From Oleispirillum sp963668495 (GTDB taxonomy: Bacteria > Pseudomonadota > Alphaproteobacteria > Rhodospirillales > Rhodospirillaceae): DNA of 64,000 nt. The notes under the pieces were generated by a model, which worked only from the letters and a program-made list of their open reading frames with translations, did not search any database and was not told the origin of the DNA. The stretch spans positions 2,232,001 to 2,296,000 of the forward strand of contig OY764545.1 in assembly GCA_963668495.1 (NCBI GenBank), in the 5' to 3' direction. Positions 43,389-52,713 of this stretch are shown here, piece by piece (position 1 is the stretch's first letter; each line of letters starts with the position of its first letter). Made by a program: the position numbers and the translations under genes.

Positions 43389-44342
43389 CTACTTGTCTTC
43401 AGCCAATTTTTTAAGGCGCGCCGCGCGCAATTCCTCGAAATCACGATCCGCATGATATGAAGACCGAGTCATCGGTGATGAAGCCACAACAAGAAAGCCC
43501 TTATTTAAGGCGATTTGTTTGTATTTTTCAAACACTTCCGGGGCAACATACTCTTCAACAGCGGCATGTTTCGGTGTCGGCTGCAAATACTGGCCGATGG
43601 TCAGGAAATCTACATCAGCAACACGCAAATCATCCATAACCTGTTTAATCTCATCTTCACTTTCCCCGAAACCCAGCATAATCCCGGATTTGGTAAACAA
43701 AGACGGATCAATTTCCTTGGCCCGTTTCAGGATACTAAGGGACTGAAAATACCGAGCACCGGGACGGATTGTCGGATACAAGCGCGGCACGGTTTCCAGA
43801 TTGTGGTTAAACACATCTGGTCGGGCTGTCACAACAGCCTCTAACGCTCCATCCTTATTCCTGAAATCAGGAGTCAGAATTTCGATGCTGGTTTCCGGTG
43901 ATGCAGCACGAACGGCATTAATCACCTGAACGAATTGATCAGCACCACCATCAGGCAAGTCATCGCGATCAACCGACGTGACCACGATATGCTTTGCCCC
44001 CATGGATACCACGCTTTCCGCAACATGTTGCGGTTCAGTCGAATCAACAGCTCCGCGCGGATTGCCAGTTTTCACATTACAGAACGCACATGCACGGGTA
44101 CAGGTATCCCCCAAAATCATGAACGCAGCATGGCGGCTTTGCCAGCATTCCCCAATGTTAGGGCATGCGGCTTCCTCACACACTGTGTGAATTTTCTTTT
44201 CCCGGACAAGCGAACGCACCTCCCCATACGTCTTCGAAGTTGGAGCCTTCACCCTGATCCATTTCGGCTTGCGCGGAGATGGATTATCCGGGCGATTGCG
44301 TTTTTCAGGATGACGCAGAGCAGCGGCAGTTTGCTTGTCCAT
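43389..44342 (-). CDS. lipA: Lipoyl synthase
   Basis: 317-residue radical SAM enzyme adding sulfur to octanoyl-protein. The radical SAM cluster motif is CTRACAFCNVKTG; the auxiliary cluster motif is CEEAACPNIGEC. The C-terminal RSSYHAD segment completes the auxiliary site. It stands directly after the lpd gene (about 20 bases after the restored stop), so lipoyl production is coupled to the pyruvate dehydrogenase operon whose E2 and E1-beta carry lipoyl domains. Confidence 0.97.
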   Translation of the reverse strand: MDKQTAAALRHPEKRNRPDNPSPRKPKWIRVKAPTSKTYGEVRSLVREKKIHTVCEEAACPNIGECWQSRHAAFMILGDTCTRACAFCNVKTGNPRGAVDSTEPQHVAESVVSMGAKHIVVTSVDRDDLPDGGADQFVQVINAVRAASPETSIEILTPDFRNKDGALEAVVTARPDVFNHNLETVPRLYPTIRPGARYFQSLSILKRAKEIDPSLFTKSGIMLGFGESEDEIKQVMDDLRVADVDFLTIGQYLQPTPKHAAVEEYVAPEVFEKYKQIALNKGFLVVASSPMTRSSYHADRDFEELRAARLKKLAEDK

Positions 44343-44360
44343 AATTACAGGAACCCAGTA

Positions 44361-45760
44361 CTAAAAGTGAATAGCGCGACCAAAAGCATCCAGAACAGAT
44401 TCATGCATCATTTCTGAAAGCGTCGGATGCGGGAAAATCGTATGCATTAATTCGGCCTCTGTCGTTTCCAGAGTTTGCCGACGACATAGCCTTGTATCAT
44501 CTCTGTTACTTCGGCTCCAACCATATGTGCACCAAGAAGTTCCCCGGTTTTGGCATCAAAGATGGTTTTCACAAGACCATCGGCCTCACCCATTGCAACA
44601 GCTTTGCCATTTGCCATAAACGGGAAACGACCAACTTTGATGTCGTAGCCTTTTTCTTTGGCTTTGGCTTCAGACAAGCCAACACTGGCGACCTGAGGCG
44701 TACAATAGGTACAGCCCGGAATATTACCAAGAGTTAACGGATGCACATCGGGCAGGCCGGCAATTTTCTCAACACAGATAACGGCTTCATGGCTGGCTTT
44801 GTGCGCAAGCCAAGGCGGAGCAACGACATCACCGATGGCATACACACCCGGTTCATCTGTTCGCAGGTACGGATCAACCTTGATGGAGCCTTTTTCAAGC
44901 TGGATTTTGGTCGTTTCCAAACCGATATCTTCAACGTTCGGTGTTACGCCGACGGCCATGATCACGCGATCAACGGTAATTTCTTCAGTCTTGCCGTTTT
45001 TATCCAGCGTGACGGTCACGGAGTTATCGTTGCGTTTCAAAGCCTTGACAGTGGTGCTAACCCGAACATCCATTCCCTGAGCTTTAAATGCTTTCAATGC
45101 GATGCCGGAAATTTCTGCATCTTCCACCGGCAAAACCCGATCCATAACTTCAACCACCGTGGTTTGCACACCCAAGGTGTTATAGAAGCTTGCGAATTCA
45201 ATACCGATTGCACCGGAACCAACAACCAACAAAGACTTAGGCATCACGTCCGGTGTCATGGCCTCACGATACGTCCAGACCAGTTTGCCGTCCGCTTCCA
45301 GCCCCGGAAGATGGCGGGCGCGGGCACCTGTCGCAATGATGATATGTTTGGCGGAGAGATCAGCAACCGTCTTACCATCATTGACAACATTCAATTTGCC
45401 CGGCCCGTTGAGGCGACCATGGCCTTCAAACACGGTCACCTTATTCTTCTTCAGAAGATGCTTAACACCACCAGCAAGTTGGGCAGATACACCGCGGGAT
45501 CGTTTCACGATCGCATCCAAATCAAATTTGATATTGTCAGCGGACAACCCATAGGATGCAGCGTGCTGCATTTCCCGATAGACTTCCGCAGATTTCAAAA
45601 GTGCTTTGGTCGGAATACAGCCCCAATTCAGGCAAATGCCGCCCAAATGCGCCTTTTCCACGATTGCGGTTTTCATCCCGAGTTGTGCGGCACGAATGGC
45701 GGCGACATAGCCGCCCGGACCGGCACCCAGCACAACAAGATCGAAATTCGTATCTGCCAT
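44361..45760 (-). pseudogene. lpdA: Dihydrolipoyl dehydrogenase gene with a one-base frameshift near its 3' end
   Basis: E3 of the pyruvate dehydrogenase complex, an FAD disulfide reductase that reoxidises lipoyl groups. The first 429 residues are a normal Lpd: GAGPGGYVAA, the redox pair C43/C48 (GICLNWGCIPTKALL), the NAD-site GSGAIGIEFASF and AIGDVV. After VVGK the frame changes at the TTT run 44474-44476 and stops at 44447 after eight foreign residues (437 in all). Adding one base to that run restores 37 residues including the HPTLSE active-site histidine, with a stop at 44361 and the normal total of 466. As written the enzyme lacks its catalytic histidine. A real mutation and a base-calling error cannot be told apart here. 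Confidence 0.88.
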
Positions 45761-45804
45761 AACGATGGCTCCCTTATCAATCCTTAAAGAAAACTAATTA
45801 ATCC

Positions 45805-47172
45805 TTACAAAAGGATAGACATAGGATCTTCAAGCAAGGATTTAACTTCACCAAGGAACTTGGCACCCAGTGCGCCGTCAATGCAACGGTGATCACATGA
45901 CAAGGTCAAACTCATCATCGTCGCAATGGATAATGCACCATCCTTGACAATCGGACGCTGTTCAGTTGTTCCAACTGCCAACAGCATTGATTGCGGAGGA
46001 TTAATAATCGCAGCAAACTCCCGCACACCAAACATACCCAGATTGGAAATGCTGAACGTGCCGCCTTGGTATTCTTCCGGCAATAATTTGCCATCACGGG
46101 CACGACCGGCAAGATCGCGCATTTCCGTGGAAATATTGCCCAGTGACTTGCTGCATGCCCCACGCACTACGGGAGTCAGCAATCCTGACGGTGTTGCAAC
46201 CGCAACCGAAATGTCTGAACGACTGAATTGGCGCATAACTGTGTCGGTCCACGACACGTTGGCTTCCGGAACATTTTTCAAAGCAAGCGCACACGCACGA
46301 ATGATAAAGTCGTTAACGGAGATTTTTTGCCCGCCTTTATCTTTGGCCCGCTCATTGATCGTGCCACGCATAGCCAACAGTTCATCCAAATTCACATCCA
46401 TAGTGACGTAAAAATGCGGAACAGTTTGCTTTGATTCCGTTAAACGGCTTGCGATAATTTTGCGCATACCGGAATGAGGTTCTTCCGTGTACGGCGTCCC
46501 GTAGTCGGCGGCAGGAGCAGCAGATTTCGGTGCCGATGCCGGTTTATCGTCAGATTTCGGAGCTTTCACACCCATAGCTACAGCCATAGCTGCCTCAATC
46601 TCCGCATCCATGTTCTGAAGCGTACCGTTGGCGATGGCCTCTTCCACGTCCTTGCGGATGATACGCCCACGGGGGCCTGAGCCCTTGACCTGCGCGATAT
46701 CAACGTTGGCATTTTTGGCAACACGGCGTGCCAAGGGTGACGCAAACACCCGAGCCGCCGGAGCATCCAGATCAAAACCACCAAACCCCATCATCAGTCC
46801 GGCAGCAGCGGCACTGCTATCTGAAGACTTTGGAGCCTGAATTGGTGCTGTCGGTTTCTGGGTTTCCGTCGCGACAGGCGCCACAGGCTCGGGTTTGCTC
46901 TGCATGGCATCCATGGCCGAGGCATCTTCCCCTTCTTCAAGCAAGATTGCCACAGGTTGGTTCACCGGAACGTTTTGCGTTCCGGCATCAATCAGAATCT
47001 TACCGATGGTGCCTTCATCAACAGCTTCAAGCTCCATAGTGGCCTTATCGGTTTCAATTTCCGCGATGATATCGCCCGATACGACGGTATCACCTTCTTT
47101 GACATTCCATTTGGCCAATGTTCCCTCAGTCATGGTCGGGGACAAGGCCGGCATTAAAATCTCAATAGGCAT
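45805..47172 (-). CDS. pdhC: Pyruvate dehydrogenase complex E2, dihydrolipoamide acetyltransferase
   Basis: 455 residues from ATG 47172, which has GGGGAG about nine bases upstream; an in-frame start at 47226 has no support. One N-terminal lipoyl domain (lipoyl lysine K43 in ETDKATME), an Ala/Pro-rich linker, a peripheral-subunit-binding domain (FASPLARRVAKNANVDI..GSGPRGRIIRKDVEE) and the acyltransferase domain with the LSCDHRCIDGA active-site histidine. The usual DHRVVDGA is DHRCIDGA here, which leaves His and Asp in place. It sits between pdhB and lpd. Confidence 0.95.
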   Translation of the reverse strand: MPIEILMPALSPTMTEGTLAKWNVKEGDTVVSGDIIAEIETDKATMELEAVDEGTIGKILIDAGTQNVPVNQPVAILLEEGEDASAMDAMQSKPEPVAPVATETQKPTAPIQAPKSSDSSAAAAGLMMGFGGFDLDAPAARVFASPLARRVAKNANVDIAQVKGSGPRGRIIRKDVEEAIANGTLQNMDAEIEAAMAVAMGVKAPKSDDKPASAPKSAAPAADYGTPYTEEPHSGMRKIIASRLTESKQTVPHFYVTMDVNLDELLAMRGTINERAKDKGGQKISVNDFIIRACALALKNVPEANVSWTDTVMRQFSRSDISVAVATPSGLLTPVVRGACSKSLGNISTEMRDLAGRARDGKLLPEEYQGGTFSISNLGMFGVREFAAIINPPQSMLLAVGTTEQRPIVKDGALSIATMMSLTLSCDHRCIDGALGAKFLGEVKSLLEDPMSILL

Positions 47173-47194
47173 TGTTGATAACTCCCCTTCCCGA

Positions 47195-48658
47195 TCAACG
47201 GGTGTAAATGGCCTTAACGGCAGCAATGACGTCAGATACTTCTGGCAAGGAAATCTTTTCCAGATTCACGGCATACGGAAGCGGAATATCTTTTCCGGTA
47301 ACACGCAGTGGCGGTGCATCCAGCCAATCAAATGCATATTCGCAAATCGTAGAAACGATTTCAGAGCCAATACCGGCAAACGGCCAACCTTCTTCAAGGC
47401 TGATGATGCGATTTGTTTTTTTCACGGAATGAACAATGGTCGGCAAGTCCAACGGACGAATGGTCCGCAGGTCGATGACCTCCAGTTCAATGCCTTCTTT
47501 AGCCAGCTCTTCAGCAGCGGCAAGAGCAACCCCAACCATGCGCGAAAAGGCAGTAATCGTCACATGCTGCCCGGCGCGTTTGATCGCGGCTTTGCCAATC
47601 GGCACGATGTAATCATCCGTATCCGGCACGTCAAAGGTCTGACCATAAATTAGCTCATTTTCAAGGAAGATCACCGGATTTGGATCTCGAATTGCCGATT
47701 TCAGAAGCCCTTTGGCATCGGATGCGGAATACGGGGAAATTACCTTCAATCCCGGGCAATGGGCATACCAAGATGCATAGCATTGCGAATGCTGAGCACC
47801 AACCCGCGCCGCAGCACCATTTGGCCCACGGAACACAATCGGAGCCCCAAGTTGCCCGCCAGACATATAAAGTGTCTTAGCCGCAGAGTTGATTACGTGA
47901 TCAATAGCCTGCATAGAGAAGTTGAACGTCATAAATTCGACAATCGGCTTCAACCCAGCAAGTGCCGCACCAACGCCAAGGCCGGTGAAGCCCATTTCCG
48001 TGATCGGTGTGTCAATGACACGCTGTTCACCGAATTCATCCAGCAGGCCTTGTGAAATTTTATACGCGCCATTGTATTGCGCAACTTCCTCACCCATCAG
48101 GAATACGTCTTTGTCGCGGCGCATTTCCTCAGCCATTGCATCACGCAAGGCTTCGCGTACCGTTTGCTGTTTGGGGTTGGTGAATGCGGCTTCCGGTTCC
48201 GTCACCGGATCATCAAGGCTGTATGCGGTACGGGTAATATCCAGTGGGTTATTGCTGTCCAGAGCAGTCACAGCAACAGCCGAGGCAGCAGATGGTGCCG
48301 ATGCAACCGGAGCCGATGGCGGAATGACTTCCGCTGCAACAGCAGCCTCTTCCTCTTCAACGGGCTGCGGTGTTGCCGCGGCAGGTGCTGCGCCGTCAAG
48401 AGCGGAGGCATCTTCACCCTCTTCAAGGATCAATGCAATTGGGGTGTTGACCGGAACATTTTCAGCCCCCTCTTCAATCAGAATTTTCCCCATAATACCG
48501 TCGTCGACACATTCCACTTCCATGGTGGCTTTGTCGGTCTCGACCTCAGCAAGAACGGTGCCGGAGGAAACTTCGTCACCTTCTTTAACCAACCACCGGG
48601 CCAACTTGCCTTCAGTCATAGTCGGAGACAGTGCAGGCATCAAAACAGAAATCGGCAT
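47195..48658 (-). CDS. pdhB: Pyruvate dehydrogenase E1 beta subunit with N-terminal lipoyl domain
   Basis: 487 residues, longer than a bare E1-beta (about 330). Residues 1-80 are a lipoyl domain with K43 in ETDKATME, then an Ala/Pro/Glu-rich linker to about 150, then the transketolase-like E1-beta part (MAEEMRRDKDVFLMGEEVAQYNGAYKIS, TPITEMGFTGLGVGAALAGLKP, GPNGAAARVGAQHSQ). The lipoyl fusion on E1-beta is known from alphaproteobacteria and lets the enzyme carry its own swinging arm. It lies between pdhA and pdhC in the operon. Confidence 0.95.
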   Translation of the reverse strand: MPISVLMPALSPTMTEGKLARWLVKEGDEVSSGTVLAEVETDKATMEVECVDDGIMGKILIEEGAENVPVNTPIALILEEGEDASALDGAAPAAATPQPVEEEEAAVAAEVIPPSAPVASAPSAASAVAVTALDSNNPLDITRTAYSLDDPVTEPEAAFTNPKQQTVREALRDAMAEEMRRDKDVFLMGEEVAQYNGAYKISQGLLDEFGEQRVIDTPITEMGFTGLGVGAALAGLKPIVEFMTFNFSMQAIDHVINSAAKTLYMSGGQLGAPIVFRGPNGAAARVGAQHSQCYASWYAHCPGLKVISPYSASDAKGLLKSAIRDPNPVIFLENELIYGQTFDVPDTDDYIVPIGKAAIKRAGQHVTITAFSRMVGVALAAAEELAKEGIELEVIDLRTIRPLDLPTIVHSVKKTNRIISLEEGWPFAGIGSEIVSTICEYAFDWLDAPPLRVTGKDIPLPYAVNLEKISLPEVSDVIAAVKAIYTR

Positions 48659-48661
48659 GAG

Positions 48662-49678
48662 TTAAGCCTCCAACAAAACGTCTGTGAACAATTCGGATAC
48701 ATCCGGCTCTGCACTGGATTGTGAGAAGTCGGCAGCTTCGCTAACGACCGCTTTAACCTCACGGTCAATGGCCTTCAGACCTGCTTCATCAATAATACTG
48801 CTTTCCAAAAGCATATTTTTGGCATTGTCGATGGGGTCATGCTCTTGCCGCATGCGGCTGACCTCTTCCTTGGAACGGTATTTTGCCGGATCAGACATGG
48901 AGTGCCCGCGATAGCGATAGGTTTGCAATTCCAAAACCACCGGGCCTTTCCCCGCGCGCACATCCGCGACAGCTTGCTCTGCCTGTTGGCGAACGTGGAC
49001 AACGTCCATACCATCAATTTGTAAGCCCGGAATACCATAGGCCTGACCACGTTTAAACAGCTCCACATTAGAAGATGCGCGCTCAACCGAGGTCCCCATG
49101 CCGTACTTGTTGTTTTCAATCACGTAAACAACGGGCAAATCCCACAGCGCAGCCATGTTGAAGCTTTCATACACTTGGCCTTGGTTTACTGCACCATCGC
49201 CGAGATAACAGAACGTGACTGCTTTCTCGCCACGGTACTTCTGGGCAAATGCCAATCCGGTTCCCAGCGGAACCTGAGCACCAACAATGCCGTGACCACC
49301 AAAAAAGTTCTTTTCGCGGCTGAACATGTGCATGGAGCCGCCTTTGCCTTTGGAATACCCGGTTTCACGTCCGGTCAACTCCGCCATGACGCCTTTCGGA
49401 TCCATGCCACAGACCAGCATATGTCCGTGGTCACGATAGCTGGTAATCACCGCATCCTGTTCCATCGCCAAAGAGTGCAAACCGGTCACTACAGCCTCTT
49501 GACCGATGTACAAATGGCAAAAACCGCCGATCAGCCCCATGCCATACAATTGCCCCGCTTTTTCTTCAAAGCGGCGGATCAACAACATGGTGCGATAATA
49601 ATTCAGAAGATCTTCAGGTGGGACCGGGGTTGGCTTGGCCGTTGATCGGCGCGTCGTCCGTTTGGCATTTGCACTCAC
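48662..49678 (-). CDS. pdhA: Pyruvate dehydrogenase E1 alpha subunit
   Basis: 338-residue thiamine-diphosphate subunit. It carries RFEEKAGQLYGMGLIGGFCHLYIGQEA, the phosphate motif YLGDGAVNQGQVYESFNMAALW with GDG, and ENNKYGMGT, plus YRYRGHSMSDP. The start is GTG 49678 with GGGAGAG four to five bases upstream. First gene of pdhA-pdhB-pdhC-lpd-lipA. A candidate -10/-35 pair sits about 100 bases upstream in an AT-rich region. Confidence 0.96.
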   Translation of the reverse strand: MSANAKRTTRRSTAKPTPVPPEDLLNYYRTMLLIRRFEEKAGQLYGMGLIGGFCHLYIGQEAVVTGLHSLAMEQDAVITSYRDHGHMLVCGMDPKGVMAELTGRETGYSKGKGGSMHMFSREKNFFGGHGIVGAQVPLGTGLAFAQKYRGEKAVTFCYLGDGAVNQGQVYESFNMAALWDLPVVYVIENNKYGMGTSVERASSNVELFKRGQAYGIPGLQIDGMDVVHVRQQAEQAVADVRAGKGPVVLELQTYRYRGHSMSDPAKYRSKEEVSRMRQEHDPIDNAKNMLLESSIIDEAGLKAIDREVKAVVSEAADFSQSSAEPDVSELFTDVLLEA

Positions 49679-50014
49679 GGTATCTCTCCCTTTGGCGGCT
49701 ACGATACAGCTACACAGATCAGCGACTTACACTTTCAGGCAGCATGCACGCGGCGGTTTTCTCTCATGGGCTAAGGTTTATACGGAACTGATGGATTTTT
49801 CAAGCATAACAGAAATCAAATATATCAGACTAACCGTTTGATATTAAAGGATAATAATATTATTAACCAATGTTCAGTTAATGTTTCATAATATACAGAC
49901 TTACTACCCGAACATATAGGTTCCATGATGGCAAATGCCAATGCACGTTACGGAAAAACCATAAAAAAAACCGGAGCATTGCTCCGGCTAAAAACATACA
50001 ACGAAATAAAGCGG
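49679..50014. promoter_or_regulatory. AT-rich region upstream of pdhA with a 14-bp palindrome
   Basis: 336 bases between the pdhA start and the ftsB stop. It holds TAATAATATTATTA, a perfect 14-bp palindrome at 49852-49865, and a possible promoter on the minus strand (TATAAA at 49777-49782 and TTGAAA at 49798-49803, spacing 15). The ftsB terminator is at 49962-49988. This is the likely control region of the pyruvate dehydrogenase operon; the regulator is not identified. Confidence 0.4.
49962..49988 (-). terminator. Terminator of ftsB
   Basis: CCGGAGC (49971-49977) pairs with GCTCCGG (49981-49987) around ATT; on the minus strand it is followed by a run of eight or nine Ts. It lies about 27 bases after the ftsB stop. 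Confidence 0.88.
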
Positions 50015-50332
50015 TTAAAGCGTGTGCCCCAGCACAACCACATCACCCGGTCGCGCCAAGTCCAACAACACCCGCGCCCGTTCTTCGACCATATCCAGAT
50101 CAAGGCTCTCAGGCCGCAGCAAACTGACACGATGCTCCAGCACAACACGTTTCTGATGGGTTTCTTTCTGGATTTGTTTGGCTTCCGCAATTGCCAACGA
50201 CAAATCATGGTAGGCCAGAAGCCCCCTATCCCCATTAATCATGTGAAAGCTGAAATACCCACCCAGCGCAACCAGCAGCAGCGGCATAAACACCACGCGA
50301 ATACGTGATTGCAATGTTGTCCGCATGCGCAT
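50015..50332 (-). CDS. ftsB: Septum formation initiator FtsB/DivIC family
   Basis: 105-residue bitopic divisome protein. A short cytoplasmic N-terminus, one membrane helix (about 13-33), a short coiled coil with heptad leucines, and the family turn (ARPGDVVVLG). It joins FtsL and FtsQ. It lies downstream of eno in the standard proteobacterial order, after a 219-base gap that contains the eno terminator, so it may also have its own promoter. Confidence 0.9.
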   Translation of the reverse strand: MRMRTTLQSRIRVVFMPLLLVALGGYFSFHMINGDRGLLAYHDLSLAIAEAKQIQKETHQKRVVLEHRVSLLRPESLDLDMVEERARVLLDLARPGDVVVLGHTL

Positions 50333-50489
50333 TATTCAATGATCCCAATAAGGTTAAGTTCTAAGCCCAGTGAATCACAGCCGATTCACCCATGCAATGG
50401 TGTACGAGTCGTGAACGCGGTCCAATTTGTCGTTTCTTCGCCAAACACCCCAAAGTGTTGCGAACAGACAACGAACATCGGACCACACA

Positions 50490-50522
50490 AAAAATGAGGC
50501 CGCTCCTGATACGGAACGGCCC
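50490..50522 (-). terminator. Rho-independent terminator of eno
   Basis: On the minus strand GGCCGTTCC pairs with GGAGCGGCC (50499-50522 on +; 9 pairs with one G-U), loop GTATCA, followed by TCATTTTTTG. It starts 30 bases after the eno stop. Confidence 0.85.
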
Positions 50523-50551
50523 CACTGTAATCAAAATTGGTGACTGATCTA

Positions 50552-51826
50552 TTAACCGAAAATGCTGGTTCCGGCATATTTGGCAGTAGCACCCAGTTCT
50601 TCTTCGATACGGATCAACTGATTGTATTTTGCCAAGCGGTCGGAACGGGACAGAGACCCGGTTTTGATTTGACCGCAATTTGTTGCAACAGCGATATCTG
50701 CAATGGTTGCGTCTTCGGTTTCACCGGAACGGTGAGACATGACACAGGTATAACCATGGCGGTGGGCCATTTCCATGGTTTGCAGAGTTTCCGTCAGCGT
50801 GCCGATTTGGTTGACTTTGACCAGAATTGAGTTTGCCGTACCGCGTTCCAGACCTTGGCTCAGGCGTTTGGAATTGGTCACAAACAGGTCATCACCCACC
50901 AACTGGATTTGATCGCCCAAAGCCGCAGTCAAACGTTCCCAGCCTTCCCAGTCATCTTCATGGCAACCATCTTCGATGGAGAAGATCGGATAGCGTTCAC
51001 ACAGGTCGGCGTAGTATGCAATCATACCATCTGCATCAAGGGTTTTCCCCTCACCGGCCAGAACATATTTGCCATCTTTATAGAATTCGCTGGAAGCGGC
51101 ATCCAGGGCCAGAACGATGTCTTCACCCGGTTTGTAGCCTGCGCCTTCAATGGCCTTCATGATGTAAGATAAAGCTTCATCAGCGGATTTCAGATTCGGA
51201 GCAAAACCACCCTCATCACCAACACCCGTTGCCAAGCCCGCATCACTCAACAGTTTTTTCAGGGTATGGAAGATTTCAGCACCGGAACGCACAGCATCCA
51301 TGATGGTCGGTGCTGCCACCGGCATAATCATGAATTCCTGAATGTCGATCGGGTTATCGGCATGAGCACCACCGTTGATGATATTCATCATCGGCACAGG
51401 CAGGGTATGGGCAAAGGTACCACCAATGTAATTGTACAGTGGCAAGCCGATTTCCTCAGCAGCAGCCTTCGCCGTTGCCAAAGACACGCCCAAAATTGCG
51501 TTGGCACCCAAACGGGATTTGTTTTCCGTCCCATCAAGCTCAAGCATCATGTTGTCGATCAACATTTGCTCTTCTGCGTCCATACCGACCAAGGCGTCAA
51601 AGATTTCACCATTGACGGCTTCGACAGCACGTTGAACGCCTTTTCCCATGTAACGGTCTTTATCGCCGTCACGCAGTTCCACGGCTTCGTGAACGCCGGT
51701 GGATGCACCTGACGGAACAGCTGCACGACCAAGAACGCCGGTCTCCAGAAGCACGTCAACTTCCACAGTAGGGTTGCCGCGGGAGTCCAAAATCTCACGG
51801 GCATTAATATCAATGATCGATGTCAT
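50552..51826 (-). CDS. eno: Enolase
   Basis: 424-residue glycolytic enzyme converting 2-phosphoglycerate to phosphoenolpyruvate. It has AREILDSRGNPTVEV, LRDGDKDRYMGKGV, GDEGGFAPN, the catalytic SIEDGCHEDDW and VGDDLFVTN, and SHRSGETED. Length is standard. kdsA, which uses phosphoenolpyruvate, is 17 bases upstream on the same strand; the pairing pyrG-kdsA-eno is conserved in alphaproteobacteria. A strong terminator follows. Confidence 0.97.
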   Translation of the reverse strand: MTSIIDINAREILDSRGNPTVEVDVLLETGVLGRAAVPSGASTGVHEAVELRDGDKDRYMGKGVQRAVEAVNGEIFDALVGMDAEEQMLIDNMMLELDGTENKSRLGANAILGVSLATAKAAAEEIGLPLYNYIGGTFAHTLPVPMMNIINGGAHADNPIDIQEFMIMPVAAPTIMDAVRSGAEIFHTLKKLLSDAGLATGVGDEGGFAPNLKSADEALSYIMKAIEGAGYKPGEDIVLALDAASSEFYKDGKYVLAGEGKTLDADGMIAYYADLCERYPIFSIEDGCHEDDWEGWERLTAALGDQIQLVGDDLFVTNSKRLSQGLERGTANSILVKVNQIGTLTETLQTMEMAHRHGYTCVMSHRSGETEDATIADIAVATNCGQIKTGSLSRSDRLAKYNQLIRIEEELGATAKYAGTSIFG

Positions 51827-51843
51827 GATGTCCTCGTTTCAGG

Positions 51844-52683
51844 TCAGCCAATTGAAATGGGATGAGCCTTTGCCAACTCATCGAATGCTTTCAGGGTCGC
51901 CAGCAATGCCGGCATATCTCGCAGGGCAATCATGTTGGCGCCATCAGACGGAGCAACATCAGGATTGTCATGCGCCTCAATAAACACGGCAGCAATGCCC
52001 AAAGACACGGCAGCACGTGCAAGAACGGGAGCAAACTCACGTTGCCCGCCAGACGCAGTGCCCTGCCCGCCCGGTTGCTGGACAGAGTGCGTCGCATCAA
52101 AAACGATGGGATACCCGGTCTGTGCCATAATCGGCAATCCGCGCATATCCGTCACCAACGTATTGTAACCAAAGGATGTCCCACGGTCCGTCAACAGGAT
52201 ACGATTCGTATCGGCACTTTCCAGTTTACCAACGACGTTTTTCATATCCCACGGAGCAAGGAACTGACCTTTTTTAACATTCACCACGCATCCGGTTTTC
52301 GCAGCAGCCAACAATAAATCTGTCTGACGGCACAAAAAAGCCGGAATTTGTAAAATATCGATGACGTCTTTCAGTTCATCACATTGCCAGGATTCATGAA
52401 CATCCGTCAAAACCGGACAGCCGAAAGTTTCACGAATTTCTTGAAACACCGGCAAAGCCGCTTTTAGGCCAATTCCCCGTTGACCACTGGCACTGGTGCG
52501 ATTGGCCTTGTCGAAGGATGATTTGAAAATAAACGGAATTCTCAAATCATCCGCCATTTTTGCCAATGCTTCAGCGCACATCATGGCGTGATCACGGGTT
52601 TCCATTTGGCACGGGCCGGAAATCAACGCCAAGGGACGATCATTCGCCAGCTTCAGGCCACGAATATCAACGGTATGTGTCAT
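51844..52683 (-). CDS. kdsA: 3-deoxy-8-phosphooctulonate synthase (KDO-8-P synthase)
   Basis: 279 residues from ATG 52683, with AGGA about eight bases upstream; ATG 52698 would add five. It condenses phosphoenolpyruvate with arabinose 5-phosphate for the LPS inner core. Family marks are ISGPCQMET, FKSSFDKANRTS, GCPVLTDVHE, LLAAAKTGCVVNVKKGQFLAPW and DATHSVQQPGGQGTASGG. The presence of a cysteine near the start (GPCQ) is common to the metal-dependent class. Shows the organism makes KDO-containing LPS. Confidence 0.96.
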   Translation of the reverse strand: MTHTVDIRGLKLANDRPLALISGPCQMETRDHAMMCAEALAKMADDLRIPFIFKSSFDKANRTSASGQRGIGLKAALPVFQEIRETFGCPVLTDVHESWQCDELKDVIDILQIPAFLCRQTDLLLAAAKTGCVVNVKKGQFLAPWDMKNVVGKLESADTNRILLTDRGTSFGYNTLVTDMRGLPIMAQTGYPIVFDATHSVQQPGGQGTASGGQREFAPVLARAAVSLGIAAVFIEAHDNPDVAPSDGANMIALRDMPALLATLKAFDELAKAHPISIG

Positions 52684-52713
52684 GACAAATCCTGACAACC
52701 AATAAAACCTGAC

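Noticed and set aside
44741..45787. 348-codon plus-strand frame opposite lpdA
   Set aside because: Shadow of lpdA codon use; no known domain and no ribosome site.
45805..47172. Broken acetyltransferase because of DHRCIDGA in E2
   Set aside because: Catalytic His and Asp are kept; only Val-Val became Cys-Ile, which is tolerated.
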